A DNA stretch of 64,000 nucleotides from Alphaproteobacteria bacterium (GTDB lineage: Bacteria; Pseudomonadota; Alphaproteobacteria; Micropepsales; Micropepsaceae), in the NCBI GenBank assembly GCA_016783965.1, contig JADHVO010000001.1, positions 372,001-436,000 on the forward strand, given 5' to 3'. Numbering within the stretch: position 1 is the first letter of the stretch; each line of letters opens with the position of its first letter. Both the position numbers and the translations under genes were made by a program. Of this stretch, positions 17,071-25,622 are shown in pieces. The notes beneath the pieces are model-generated. The model was not told the origin of the DNA. It did not search any database and worked only from the letters and a program-made list of their open reading frames with translations.

Positions 17071-17437
17071 ACTTTTCCGCGATTTTCTGCACATATGGGC
17101 CACGGCTTTCTGTCAACGGAGTGAGAACGGGACCCAAGTTGGACCCAAGGCTATGTCGCCATGGCGCCTAGCTGGCGCCTCACATCCGCTTCTTGGGTGG
17201 AAATGCAGCCGATATGTCGTCAGAGCAGATGGTGGATCAAATGCACACCTATTGTCGCATTCACTTTTGCCTGCTTGCGACGCCGAGCCCATTAAACCGG
17301 CAGTGGCAAACAGCGGGCAACTTGCCCTAGCGCGTAGTTGAGTTGGCGGAAATACTTCGCTGCTCCAGTCGCAGCCCTGAGTGCTGTGAACTTGAGCTTG
17401 CTGAAGTTGGAACAGTGCCTTGTTGGCGCGTGGGCTT
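17071..17437. other. Gene-poor spacer downstream of tRNA-Gln
   Basis: About 370 bp without a supported gene. It is noticeably less GC-rich than the flanks and has only short random frames. The phrase GGACCCAAGTTGGACCCAAG at about 17129-17149 is a short direct repeat. tRNA 3' ends are common integration sites, so this could be the scar of an excised element, but no attachment duplication or recombinase remnant is visible. Confidence 0.4.
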
Positions 17438-17640
17438 AATTATTTTCGCCGCAACAAGATTTCGCGACGTTCGATAAGTAGGCAGACTTGTCGAACACCC
17501 AAAATGTGTTCCGTAAGCGGATCAATCACTTGCCGGGGCGCGCGGCGCACCGCGCGCAAGAAAATTTTTTTTGCAGAAAAATTATCCTCCCCCTTGTACC
17601 GCGCGGTCGAACACCCCACTTGAGCTAAGTCCCCCAAGGT
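17438..17640 (+). repeat. 203-bp dispersed intergenic element, copy 1 (possible structured RNA)
   Basis: Matches 60687-60889 on the opposite strand over its whole 203-bp length. The best blocks are AAGCGGATCAATCACTTGCC and TTATCCTCCCCCTTGTACCG, followed by CGCGGTCGAACACCCCA. Two hairpins are visible: GTTCGATAAG/CTTGTCGAAC, and GCGCGCGG-CGCA-CCGCGCGC within a CTTGC/GCAAG closing stem. Between copies these stems change mostly by wobble or compensatory substitutions that keep pairing only if this strand is read as RNA. Short frames across it are not protein-like. A REP palindrome pair follows 57 bp downstream, as in copy 2. Confidence 0.75.
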
Positions 17641-17697
17641 ATGAGCAGGCCGCAGCGCCGTCTTCGGCGCGCGTCGCTCTTCACATCGACAACAAAC

Positions 17698-17797
17698 TGT
17701 CATGGCCCGCAACAGCGGGCCATCCAGGTGACGTCTGCGCTTCACTTCAGAGGTCCGCGGCGGCCAACTGGATGGCACGCTGTTGCGGGCCATGACA
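17698..17797. repeat. Paired inverted REP-like palindromes
   Basis: TGTCATGGCCCGCAACAGCG at 17698 is followed by GGCCATCCAGGTGACG, and an inverted partner AACTGGATGGCACGCTGTTG...GGGCCATGACA ends at 17797. Same family as 9472, 60546 and 62803. Together with the 203-bp element just upstream it forms a composite unit that is repeated at 60546-60889. Confidence 0.8.
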
Positions 17798-17824
17798 CAT
17801 GAGAAAGGAGGAACGACCGTGCTC

Positions 17825-19153
17825 CTACTTCGCGCTCACGCGCCACACCGTGTTGCCGACGTCGTCGGCCACCAGCAGCGCGCCATCCTTCGCGATCACC
17901 ACACCCACCGGACGCCCCTGCGCCTTGCCGTCGGCATTCAGGAATCCCGTGAGCACTTCGCGCGGCGGCCCGCTCGGCTTGTCGCCGGTGAACGGCACGA
18001 AGATAACACGATAGCCGGCGCGCGGATTGCGGTTCCACGAGCCGTGCTGTCCGACGAAGACGCCATGCGCATACGCCGGGCCCAGCTGCGCCTTGTCCGA
18101 GAACGTCAGCCCCAGCGACGCCGTATGCGCGCCCAGTGCGTAGTCCGGCACGAGCGCCTTCGCCACCAGGTCCGGCCGCTGCGGCTGAGCCCGCACATCG
18201 ACGTGCTGCCCGAAATACGAATACGGCCAGCCGTAGAACCCTCCGTCCCGCACGCTGGTCATGTAGTCCGGCACGAGGTCCGACCCGATCTCGTCGCGCT
18301 CATTGACAGCGGTCCACAGCGTGTTCGTGCCCGGTACGAAATCCATGCCAACCGGATTGCGGATGCCGGAGGCGAAGATGCGGTGCTTGCCCGTCGCGAG
18401 ATCGATCTCCCAGATCGCCGCGCGCCCTTCCTCCTTGTCGATGCCGTTCTCGCCGGCATTCGAGTTCGACCCGACCGAGGCATACAGCTTCGTCCCGTCG
18501 GGCGAGGCTACGATGTTCTTCGTCCAGTGATGGTTGAGCGTGCCGCCCGGCAGGTCGACCACCTTCACCGGCATCGCCGTGATGTGCGTGTCGCCCGCAT
18601 GGTACGGCACCTTCACGATGCCGTCCGTGTTGGCCACATAGAGCGTGTCGCCGATCAGCGCCATGCCGAACGGCGAGTTCAGCCCGGTCAGGAAATCGAA
18701 CGCTTTGTCGGCAACGCCGTCGTTGTCGCTGTCGCGCAGCAGCACAATCTTGTTCGGGCTCGTGCTCTTGGCCCCCGCGGAGCCCATGATCACGCCCGCC
18801 ACGAAGCCGCGGAAGCCCTTCTCGTCATCGGGATGCGGCGGCGAATTGGTCTCCGCCACCAGCACGTCGCCGTTCGGCAGCACATACAGCCAGCGCGGAT
18901 GGTCAAGTTGCGTGGCGAAGGCTTCGACCTTCAGTCCCTCGGCAGGCTTCGGCATCGCGCCGCTCGTCCACGGCGCCGTGCCCGCGAAATTGATCGTGGG
19001 AATGAACGTCGGATGCGGCGCGGGCAGCGTCGGGTTCGCGCCATAGCCCGCTTCCTGCGGCAGCGTCGCCGTATCGCCTGCGGTGTAGATCACCACGGCG
19101 CCCGCGGCGATCAGCAGGACAACCAGAATCCCGATCCATTTCAGAATGCGCAT
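17825..19153 (-). CDS. PQQ-dependent sugar (sorbosone/glucose-type) dehydrogenase
   Basis: Protein of 442 residues with one N-terminal membrane anchor (RILKWIGILVVLLIAAGAVV), so likely anchored in the inner membrane facing the periplasm. The rest is a six-bladed beta-propeller of the soluble glucose/L-sorbosone dehydrogenase family: LVAETNSPP, GLNSPFGMALIGDTLYVANT, SPDGTKLYASVGSNSN, NPVGMDFVPGTNTLW, DGGFYGWPYSYFG and GQHGSWNRNP. The family oxidises aldoses or sorbosone with PQQ or calcium. The ATG at 19153 is chosen because it begins the anchor. No pqq genes are in the window. Monocistronic. Confidence 0.83.
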   Translation of the reverse strand: MRILKWIGILVVLLIAAGAVVIYTAGDTATLPQEAGYGANPTLPAPHPTFIPTINFAGTAPWTSGAMPKPAEGLKVEAFATQLDHPRWLYVLPNGDVLVAETNSPPHPDDEKGFRGFVAGVIMGSAGAKSTSPNKIVLLRDSDNDGVADKAFDFLTGLNSPFGMALIGDTLYVANTDGIVKVPYHAGDTHITAMPVKVVDLPGGTLNHHWTKNIVASPDGTKLYASVGSNSNAGENGIDKEEGRAAIWEIDLATGKHRIFASGIRNPVGMDFVPGTNTLWTAVNERDEIGSDLVPDYMTSVRDGGFYGWPYSYFGQHVDVRAQPQRPDLVAKALVPDYALGAHTASLGLTFSDKAQLGPAYAHGVFVGQHGSWNRNPRAGYRVIFVPFTGDKPSGPPREVLTGFLNADGKAQGRPVGVVIAKDGALLVADDVGNTVWRVSAK

Positions 19154-19400
19154 GCCGCCCTCGCTTGCTGTCTGACTGCGCGCGAGCCGGCGCCGTCGGG
19201 AGAACGGCACTGTACCGAAAACGCGGCGCGCCGAAAAAGGTTACGCCGTCACACGCGCCTTCCTGGCTTGATGCCGTCAGCTTTGATCTGCATGACTTTC
19301 CCCAGCGACCCGGGGCCAATTCCAACCGGCTGTGATCGACGCGTCAAGCTCACACCGCGCGATTGCGATACGCTTTGGCAATATTTGAAAGGAAATTCCG

Positions 19401-19937
19401 ATGAGACCATTGCCTCTCGCCGCTACAGCTCTTTGTATCGCGGCGGCCGCGCCCACCGCCGCCGCCGGCAGCCTCTACGACACAACCTTCGGCAACGCCG
19501 GCGATCCCTGCTTCCAGCGCACCTATGACGCTGCGCACCTGAAAGCGCATCCGCGCCAGACCGTCAGCGGCATCTCGCTCCAATTCACCAGCTTCAACGC
19601 AGACGCGACGACGAACACCGCCGACATGTTCGAGCTTTCCCTGTCGTTCCGCCTGAAGAGCGGCAATGAATGGTTCGGCGGTCCGGCGTCCTGCAAGACG
19701 CAGGGCGATCACTTCTCCTGTGCCCTCGAAGGCGACGGCGGCGTGTTCACGGTGACGCCCATGGCCGGCGCGCTCACACTGGCGGTGATCAACCGCGGCG
19801 GCACCGACGCAAAGGCCGACCAGATCAACCTCGAAGGCCGCGACGGCTTCGCCGGCTTCGGCAAACCCGCCGGCGACGACCTCGTCTTCGTGATCCCCAA
19901 GGTCGCCAACAGCATCTGCTCCGGCAGCGGGTACTGA
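19401..19937 (+). CDS. Secreted hypothetical protein
   Basis: Protein of 178 residues with a clear signal peptide (MRPLPLAATALCIAAAAPTA, cleavage near AAAGS). The mature part contains three cysteines before the end (GDPCFQRTY, ASCKTQ, FSCAL) and a fourth close to the C-terminus (NSICSGSGY), suggesting two disulfides in the periplasm or outside. A ribosome site GAAAGGAA precedes the ATG. Divergent from the sugar dehydrogenase with a 247-bp intergenic region. Family not recognised. Confidence 0.7.
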   Translation: MRPLPLAATALCIAAAAPTAAAGSLYDTTFGNAGDPCFQRTYDAAHLKAHPRQTVSGISLQFTSFNADATTNTADMFELSLSFRLKSGNEWFGGPASCKTQGDHFSCALEGDGGVFTVTPMAGALTLAVINRGGTDAKADQINLEGRDGFAGFGKPAGDDLVFVIPKVANSICSGSGY

Positions 19938-20052
19938 CGCCAGCTGGCCTGTTCACGCGGAGGCGCGTGACAACTCCATCGCGCTCCTCCCGCCTCATTG
20001 CCGAGAAGAATGCTCCGAAGTTGTCGCAAAGTGTTCGCGCTTCTGCTCGGAA

Positions 20053-20508
20053 CTACTTGTAGATGATCGTGATCGTTTCGGCGACGCAGGCGGGACGTTC
20101 CTGGCCTTCGATCTCGATCGTCACCTCGTTGGTGAGCTGGAGCCCGCCGCCCTTCGGTTCGGCGCTCAGCAGCTTCTGGCGCGCGCGCAGCTTCGAACCG
20201 ACCGGCACCATGTTGGTGAAGCGCACCTTGTTCGAACCGTAGTTGATGCCGCGCGTCACGCCCTCGATGCGCAGCATTCCGCCCGTGAGGAACGGGATCA
20301 GGGAAAGAGTGAGATACCCGTGCGCGATCGTCTTGCCGCCCGGCATCATCTGCTTCGCCATCTCGACGTTGACGTGGATCCACTGGTGATCGCCCGTCGC
20401 GTCGGCGAACTGGTTGATGCGGTCCTGTGTGATCTCCACCCAGTCGGAGACGCCGATCTCCTGGCCGGCGAGCGAGGCGACAGTGTCAAACGTAGCGGAC
20501 TTCGACAT
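20053..20508 (-). CDS. MaoC-like (R)-specific enoyl-CoA hydratase
   Basis: Single hotdog MaoC-domain protein of 151 residues. The hydratase-2 motif FADATGDHQWIHVN (catalytic Asp and His) and the IAHGYLTLSLIP block are both intact. It should hydrate trans-2-enoyl-CoA to (R)-3-hydroxyacyl-CoA. It is the last gene of a minus-strand run with chaC and an acyl-CoA ligase (15 bp from chaC), so the hydratase and ligase may act on the same acyl chain. Confidence 0.88.
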   Translation of the reverse strand: MSKSATFDTVASLAGQEIGVSDWVEITQDRINQFADATGDHQWIHVNVEMAKQMMPGGKTIAHGYLTLSLIPFLTGGMLRIEGVTRGINYGSNKVRFTNMVPVGSKLRARQKLLSAEPKGGGLQLTNEVTIEIEGQERPACVAETITIIYK

Positions 20509-20523
20509 ATGAAATGCTCCTGT

Positions 20524-21261
20524 TCAATTCGGTTCGTTGGCAAGGTGGCGCACCTTCGCCTCCAGGCTGTGCATCGGGCCGTCTTCGATCCCGAGCTCCG
20601 CCAGGTGCTTCACGGTGCGGTAAAGATAATCGCGGTTGGTGCCAAGGATGCCCTGCGCCTGCGCGATCCGCGCCGCGCAATCGTCTTCCGGCAAGCTGCC
20701 CTCATAGCGCGGGTGATAGCGGTTGATGACGAAGGTCAGCACCTTCGTCTTGCCCTTGCCCTCGATGTCGGCATTGACCCAGCGCGGCTCATAGGCGCCC
20801 GACACCATCTCGCCCATCCACAGGATGGAGAGCTCGCTCTCCACCTTCTCCGCCTCGATGCGGTGTGCGACGCCGGTGCAGGAGCCGCCGCGGTCGATGC
20901 CCAGCATCAGCCCCGGCTTGTCCGGCATGGCGCGCCCGGCGTGCAGCGTCAGGCAGAACATGCGGTGATAGCCGCGCACATGCGCTTTCCTGCTTTCGGC
21001 AATATGGATCGCCGGGTTCCACATCAGCGAGCCGTAGCCGAACACCCAGGCGTCGGTATCCGGCGCCACGCTCTCGCGGATGGATTTCAGCGACGCCCGC
21101 CGCGCTTCTTCCGACATGAGCGGCGGCGCGCCGCGCGCCATGGCCGCGTCGGCCAGCCGGCGGATGCGTTCGGGGGTGAAGTCCTCGCGCCTCAAGTCCC
21201 GGCCAAGCGGCTGGAATGGCAGGCCGTTCTCTTCCTCAGGCTTCAGTTGTTCGTCAGACAA
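20524..21261 (-). CDS. chaC: ChaC-type gamma-glutamylcyclotransferase
   Basis: Protein of 245 residues with the substrate-binding YGSL motif at 76-79 (WVFGYGSLMWNP) and the conserved ELSILWMGEM..GAYEPRW segment at 143-162. ChaC enzymes break down cytosolic glutathione to 5-oxoproline and Cys-Gly. The ATG overlaps the 3' end of the acyl-CoA ligase gene by 8 bases, which implies translational coupling. There is no evident metabolic link with the ligase. Confidence 0.88.
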   Translation of the reverse strand: MSDEQLKPEEENGLPFQPLGRDLRREDFTPERIRRLADAAMARGAPPLMSEEARRASLKSIRESVAPDTDAWVFGYGSLMWNPAIHIAESRKAHVRGYHRMFCLTLHAGRAMPDKPGLMLGIDRGGSCTGVAHRIEAEKVESELSILWMGEMVSGAYEPRWVNADIEGKGKTKVLTFVINRYHPRYEGSLPEDDCAARIAQAQGILGTNRDYLYRTVKHLAELGIEDGPMHSLEAKVRHLANEPN

Positions 21262-22798
21262 TCCTGGACTCGCGTTTTCCCCAGTAACGATCCCGGATCA
21301 ACCTCTTGTAGAGCTTTCCGGTCGGGTGACGCGGCAGCTCCGGGTCGAAATCGATCGTGCGCGGACACTTTATCGGTGAAAGCTGCGAACGGCAAAACGC
21401 GATGAGTTCCTGGGCGAATTCGGGGGTTGCGTCCCTCATATCCATGGGCTGAACCACCGCCTTCACCTCCTCCCCGAAATCCTCGTTGGGCACGCCGATG
21501 ACGGCCACGTCGGCGACTTTCGGATGGGTGATCAGCAGGTTCTCCGCCTCCTGCGGATAGATATTCACGCCCCCGGAGATGATCATGAACGCCTTGCGGT
21601 CGGTGAGGTACAGGTAGCCCTCCTCGTCCAGCCGCCCGACGTCACCCAGGGTCGACCAGTCGGGATGCTGCGGATGGCGGCTGTCCGCCGTCTTCTTGGG
21701 GTCGTTGTGGTAGGTGAACGTCGCGCCGCCCCCGAAATAGATCGTGCCTTCCTGCCCGACCGGCACTTCGTTGCCTTCCTCGTCGCAGATATGGACCGGC
21801 GCGGTGAGCGGTTTGCCGACCGTGCCCGGATGCGTCAGCCAGTCGGCCGAGTTCACGTAGCACATGCCGTTGCCTTCGGTGCCCGCGTAGTACTCGTACA
21901 GGACCGGGCCCCACCACTCGATCATCCTGCGCTTCACGTCGACCGGGATCGGCGCCGCAGCATGGATCGCCGACCTCATCGAAGACACGTCATACCTCAA
22001 CCGAACCTCGTCGGGGAGCTTCAGCATGCGTACGAACATCGTCGGCACCCACTGCGACGCCGACGCCTTGTACCTGTCGATCGCCTTCAGCGCCTCCTCG
22101 GCATCGAAGTGCTCCATCACCACCACCGGGATACCCAGCCGATGCATGCTCATCGTGTAGTGCAGTGGCGCCGCGTGATAGAGCGGCGCGGGCGACAGAT
22201 ATACCGACTCCGGCGTGATGCCGTAGAGCGCCGTCAGGAAACCGGCAATCGGTGCCGGCGCGTCGATCGCCTGCCCGCTCAGCGGCTGGCGCACGCCCTT
22301 CGGCCGGCCCGTGGTGCCCGACGAATAGAGCATCGCGGCGCCGGCGGTTTCATCGGCGATCCGCTCCGCCGGCATCCTGGCGCTTTCGCCTTCGTACGAC
22401 GTGTAACCGGCAATCGCACCGCCGACCGACAGAAGCTTCACGCCGGGGATGAGCGGCGCGACTTCGGTCGCAACCTTCGCCAGGCCATGGCTGGCGATCA
22501 GTACCTTCGCGTTGGCATCCTTGACGATGTACTCGACCTCGCCCGCGGTCAGCCGCGACGAGATCGCGGTGAAGTACAGGCCCGCGCGCTGTGCCGCCCA
22601 GCAGATCTCGTGAAAGCGGATGTTGTTCTCCATGAAGATCGCGATGCCGTCGCCGGTCTTCAGACCCAGCGAACGGAACAGCTGCGCCCCCTGGTTGGAG
22701 CGATCTTCGAGCTGGCGGAAGGTGATCGTCTCGCCCGTGCTCGCCATGATGACGGCAGGCTTGTCGGGCAGGGTTTGTGCGATGACGGACGGATGCAT
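21254..22798 (-). CDS. Acyl-CoA synthetase (AMP-forming)
   Basis: Adenylate-forming ligase of 514 residues from the ATG at 22798. Motif YSSGTTGRPKG is at 158-168; YEYYAGTEGNG and the YLTDRKAFMIISGGVNIYPQ hinge follow, and the C-terminal catalytic Lys in HPTGKLYKR. Related to bile-acid/medium-chain CoA ligases. The long open frame upstream to 23032 is rejected as it runs into the divergent hydrolase promoter and gene. First gene of a ligase-chaC-MaoC operon, with a palindrome (22870-22885) in its promoter region. Confidence 0.86.
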   Translation of the reverse strand: MHPSVIAQTLPDKPAVIMASTGETITFRQLEDRSNQGAQLFRSLGLKTGDGIAIFMENNIRFHEICWAAQRAGLYFTAISSRLTAGEVEYIVKDANAKVLIASHGLAKVATEVAPLIPGVKLLSVGGAIAGYTSYEGESARMPAERIADETAGAAMLYSSGTTGRPKGVRQPLSGQAIDAPAPIAGFLTALYGITPESVYLSPAPLYHAAPLHYTMSMHRLGIPVVVMEHFDAEEALKAIDRYKASASQWVPTMFVRMLKLPDEVRLRYDVSSMRSAIHAAAPIPVDVKRRMIEWWGPVLYEYYAGTEGNGMCYVNSADWLTHPGTVGKPLTAPVHICDEEGNEVPVGQEGTIYFGGGATFTYHNDPKKTADSRHPQHPDWSTLGDVGRLDEEGYLYLTDRKAFMIISGGVNIYPQEAENLLITHPKVADVAVIGVPNEDFGEEVKAVVQPMDMRDATPEFAQELIAFCRSQLSPIKCPRTIDFDPELPRHPTGKLYKRLIRDRYWGKRESRIV

Positions 22799-22869
22799 GG
22801 AGCGTTTCCCGGTGTTCTGAATATCGATTGCCTTTTTTGTACGGTGCATAAGGCCGCGCCGTAAAGACG

Positions 22870-22885
22870 CTGACGTCTCCGTCAG
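22870..22885. promoter_or_regulatory. Candidate operator between divergent genes
   Basis: Inverted repeat CTGACG-TCTC-CGTCAG in the 124-bp region between the ligase operon (minus) and an alpha/beta hydrolase (plus). Half-sites resemble the palindrome at 1145-1159 and TGACG-type sites bound by TetR-family fatty-acid regulators. A TetR gene lies at the far end of the hydrolase (23794-24387). Inference only. Confidence 0.4.
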
Positions 22886-22922
22886 GTTGACAGCCGCAGC
22901 CGCACCCCGCCACATCCTGGCA

Positions 22923-23804
22923 ATGAGCAATTTCGTGCGAAAGAAAATGACTCTCGCCGATGGCGAGGTCTCGTATCTCGAATGGGAAGGTAACGGGCCG
23001 TTGCTGCACTTCGCGCATGCAACAGGCTTCAACGCCGAGGTGTACGAAAGGTTGTTGACCCCGCTGCAAGGCGGGTTTCACGTCACCGCCGCCGACCAGC
23101 GCGGCCACGGCTTCACCACCTTGCAGGCGATGCCTGGCCAGCAGGCCGCCTGGGCGAACTTCGGGACGGATCTGGCAAGGATCCTCGACAGAATCGACCG
23201 CGGTCCCGCCGTGCTCGCCGGCCACTCGATGGGTGGAACGGTGAGCATGATGGTCGCCGCCGCCCATCCCGAGCGGGTGCGCGGTCTGGTGCTTGTGGAA
23301 CCGGTGCTGGTGCCGCGTTACGCGCACCAGATCGCGCGGGTGATGCGCTGGCTCGGCCGTGTTGCGGAGCGCGGCAATGACCTTGCCGCGATGGCCGCCA
23401 AGCGGCGCTCGATCTTCCCCTCGTTCGAAGCCGCGCTCGCCTCGTACAAGGGCCGGGGCGCCTTCAAGACCTGGCCGGACGAAACCATCGCCGACTATTT
23501 GCGAGGCGGACTGATCCCGACGGGCAACGGCACCGAGATGCGGCTGGCCTGCGATCCGCTGTGGGAATCCTCGGTGTTCCAGAACTCGCCGCCTGGCGGG
23601 GCGCGGCTGGCGAGCAGGGTGCGCTGTCCGATCACGGTGATCTATTCGCCGGTGAGCAACACCACCCGCGACCGGGAGGTCGGGGTCATCATGCGGCGTC
23701 ACCACGACGTGCGCGTGGTGCAGGTGCCGGAAACGACGCACTTCCTGCCGATGGAGCGGCCGGACATCGTGCAGGATGAAATCGCACGGATGCTTAAGGG
23801 CTGA
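22923..23804 (+). CDS. Alpha/beta hydrolase
   Basis: Protein of 293 residues with an alpha/beta-hydrolase fold. Oxyanion region HFAHATGFNAEVY, nucleophile elbow GHSMGG with Ser102, and a C-terminal His in PETTHFLPME. No signal peptide. ATG at 22923 follows the Rossmann-like first strand logic; upstream residues in the longer frame are promoter. It overlaps the convergent TetR gene by 11 bases at its 3' end. Ester or lactone substrate unknown. Confidence 0.83.
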   Translation: MSNFVRKKMTLADGEVSYLEWEGNGPLLHFAHATGFNAEVYERLLTPLQGGFHVTAADQRGHGFTTLQAMPGQQAAWANFGTDLARILDRIDRGPAVLAGHSMGGTVSMMVAAAHPERVRGLVLVEPVLVPRYAHQIARVMRWLGRVAERGNDLAAMAAKRRSIFPSFEAALASYKGRGAFKTWPDETIADYLRGGLIPTGNGTEMRLACDPLWESSVFQNSPPGGARLASRVRCPITVIYSPVSNTTRDREVGVIMRRHHDVRVVQVPETTHFLPMERPDIVQDEIARMLKG

Positions 23805-24387
23805 AGCGGCCGTCCAGCCGCGCCAGGATTTCGTCCGCCGTGAAGCCCAGCGCCGCGAGCCGTCCGGACCGCGCCAGCATCGCAAGGCCGGTGACGGCAG
23901 CCGCAACGAGAACCACGTCGCACTGCTCGTCGCGCGTTGCCGCCCGGTTGCCGGAAGCTTCCGACAGGACCTTGAGCGCCGCGATCATGCGGCCGTTGAA
24001 CAGCCTTTCGGCCTCGCTCGCACCACCGTTCGCAGGTAGAGCGCCCAGCGCGGCAGCAACGCTCTCCGTCTCGCGCAGGACACCGAGTGCCGCCGACGCC
24101 GCAGCCGACAGCTTGCCCGGACCGCCGCCGCGCGTCGCATCGCGCATCGCGCGGGACAGGTGCGAGAGATCGTCGGCCGCCAGCGCCAGCAGCAGTTCGT
24201 CCTTGCCGCTGAAATAGCCGTAGAGCGCGGCAGGCGCGAAGCCGGCTTCCGCCGCGACGCCGCGCAGCGACATCTCGCGGCTTCCGTCGCGCGCCGCCAC
24301 GCGGCGCGCCGCTTCGAGGATGCTGCCGCGTGTGGCGGCATGCGCCAGCGCCCGGCGCTGCGTCTTGAGATCGGCGGCCTTGCTCAT
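23794..24387 (-). CDS. TetR/AcrR family transcriptional regulator
   Basis: Protein of 197 residues. The N-terminal helix-turn-helix covers about residues 20-66 (ILEAARRVAARDGSREMSLR, GVAAEAGFAPAALYGYFSGK, DELLLALAA), and a variable helical ligand domain follows. The ATG at 24387 is chosen because it precedes the first helix at the usual distance. Tail-to-tail with the hydrolase at 22923, with an 11-base overlap; it may control that hydrolase and the acyl-CoA ligase operon beyond it. Confidence 0.85.
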   Translation of the reverse strand: MSKAADLKTQRRALAHAATRGSILEAARRVAARDGSREMSLRGVAAEAGFAPAALYGYFSGKDELLLALAADDLSHLSRAMRDATRGGGPGKLSAAASAALGVLRETESVAAALGALPANGGASEAERLFNGRMIAALKVLSEASGNRAATRDEQCDVVLVAAAVTGLAMLARSGRLAALGFTADEILARLDGRFSP

Positions 24388-24453
24388 CGCCGACAACCAT
24401 AAGTGATTCGTCCACAGGGACGAAAAGCACGAGGCGGTGTCCCGCCCAAGGAC

Positions 24454-24479
24454 AAAGGGCTGCGCGAACGCAGCCCTTT
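24454..24479 (-). terminator. Rho-independent terminator
   Basis: Perfect 11-bp stem AAAGGGCTGCG / CGCAGCCCTTT with a tetraloop, just after the stop of the small secreted-protein gene on the minus strand. The following T tract is weak (GTCCTT). Confidence 0.75.
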
Positions 24480-24502
24480 GCGAAATCCGCACCGACGAAG
24501 GA

Positions 24503-24874
24503 TCAGCCCGGATGTGCCTTCTTGTAGTCGCCAACGGCGGTATTGAACTCGGCGCCGACCTTCTCCTTCAGCGACTGGTTCGCCAGGATCTTGGCCTTGG
24601 TGTCGGCATCCAGCGCCGGGTCCGGATCCTTCTTCGCCTTGACCGCGGCATCGTTGGCGTCTTTCTCCTCCTTCAGCAGGCAAAGCTGGTAGTCGTCCGA
24701 CTGCTTGAGGAACGTCATGACGTCGTCGCGCGCCGCATTCATCTGCGCCGTCGTGGCGGTAGCGCCGTTGAGAGCCGCCGGCGCGATGGGTTCCGAGCAC
24801 GCGCTCGCGGCAAAGGCTGGAATGGCGGAAGCCAGGACAAGCGCCGACGCCAAACCGATAGTCTTGTAAAACAT
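24503..24874 (-). CDS. Small secreted helical protein, unknown function
   Basis: Protein of 123 residues. A signal peptide (MFYKTIGLASALVLASAIPA, cleavage at AFA-ASA) is followed by a charged helical domain rich in Ala, Asp and Lys (EEKDANDAAVKAKKDPDPAL). Two cysteines in the mature part. Strong ribosome site AGGGGAG lies upstream of the ATG at 24874. The gene has its own terminator. Probably periplasmic; family not recognised. Confidence 0.72.
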   Translation of the reverse strand: MFYKTIGLASALVLASAIPAFAASACSEPIAPAALNGATATTAQMNAARDDVMTFLKQSDDYQLCLLKEEKDANDAAVKAKKDPDPALDADTKAKILANQSLKEKVGAEFNTAVGDYKKAHPG

Positions 24875-24959
24875 AAGGTACTCCCCTTGGATTCTCGCGA
24901 CCCCTCGCAGAACTGGGGGATACAAGCATGCCAACGGGTTGAGCGGAAGGGCGGCGGAA

Positions 24960-25562
24960 TTACCCAGTCAGCCCGCCATAGGGCGGCAACGGGTCGTATT
25001 CCATGGCGCGCTGCACGGCGCGCGCGAACGGAACATCGTGAATCTGACCGACGAGCCAGAGGGCCATGTCGATCCCCGACGAAACACCCGCCGACGTCAC
25101 GACATTGCCGTCCTGGACGTAGCGGTATTGCTCCAGCACCTCCGCCGCTTCCTTGCGTCCGCGCAATGTTTCTACGAAGGCCCAGTGGGTCGTCACGCGC
25201 TTGCCCTTGGCGGGACCGGCGGCGGTGAGCAGCATCGAACCGGTACACACACTCGTGATCCACGTCGCGGTCTTCGCGACATCGGCGATCCATCCAAGCA
25301 GCGCCTTGTTTTCGACCTCGCGCCGCGTGCCCTGCCCGCCGGGGATCAACAGCACGTCGAGCTTGCCGCAGGTTGCGATGCTCGCATGCGGCAGCACTCG
25401 CATACCCTTGGCGCAGGTGACGGGCGCTTGGTGCTCGGCGATCAGCAGGATCTCCGCTCCATCGGCCTTCAACTGCCGCGCCATGGTGAAGACCTCGTAA
25501 GGTCCCACGAAGTCGAGCTCTTCCGCGTCGTCAAAAATCAGGATGCCGGTGCGAAGTCCCAT
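24960..25562 (-). CDS. DJ-1/PfpI family protein (isonitrile-hydratase-like)
   Basis: Protein of 200 residues with the class I glutamine-amidotransferase-like fold. N-terminal ILIFDDAEELDFVGPYEVF, VLLIPGGQGT, and the nucleophile Cys106 in SVCTGSMLL followed by TTHW. It resembles isonitrile hydratase and the N-terminal half of GlxA-type regulators but has no C-terminal AraC domain, so an enzyme role is more likely. Stand-alone, 60 bp downstream of a membrane-protein gene on the same strand. Confidence 0.83.
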   Translation of the reverse strand: MGLRTGILIFDDAEELDFVGPYEVFTMARQLKADGAEILLIAEHQAPVTCAKGMRVLPHASIATCGKLDVLLIPGGQGTRREVENKALLGWIADVAKTATWITSVCTGSMLLTAAGPAKGKRVTTHWAFVETLRGRKEAAEVLEQYRYVQDGNVVTSAGVSSGIDMALWLVGQIHDVPFARAVQRAMEYDPLPPYGGLTG

Positions 25563-25622
25563 GAAGCGCCTCCTTCGTCTCGGCAACAGACTAGAGGCGC
25601 TGGCGACAGCCGGAAACGACAA

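Noticed and set aside
17153..17341. Short frame after tRNA-Gln
   Set aside because: 62 codons, no ribosome site, no motif, AT-rich background.
16996..17640. Integrative element bounded by tRNA-Gln
   Set aside because: No integrase, no duplicated tRNA end, and cargo genes are absent.
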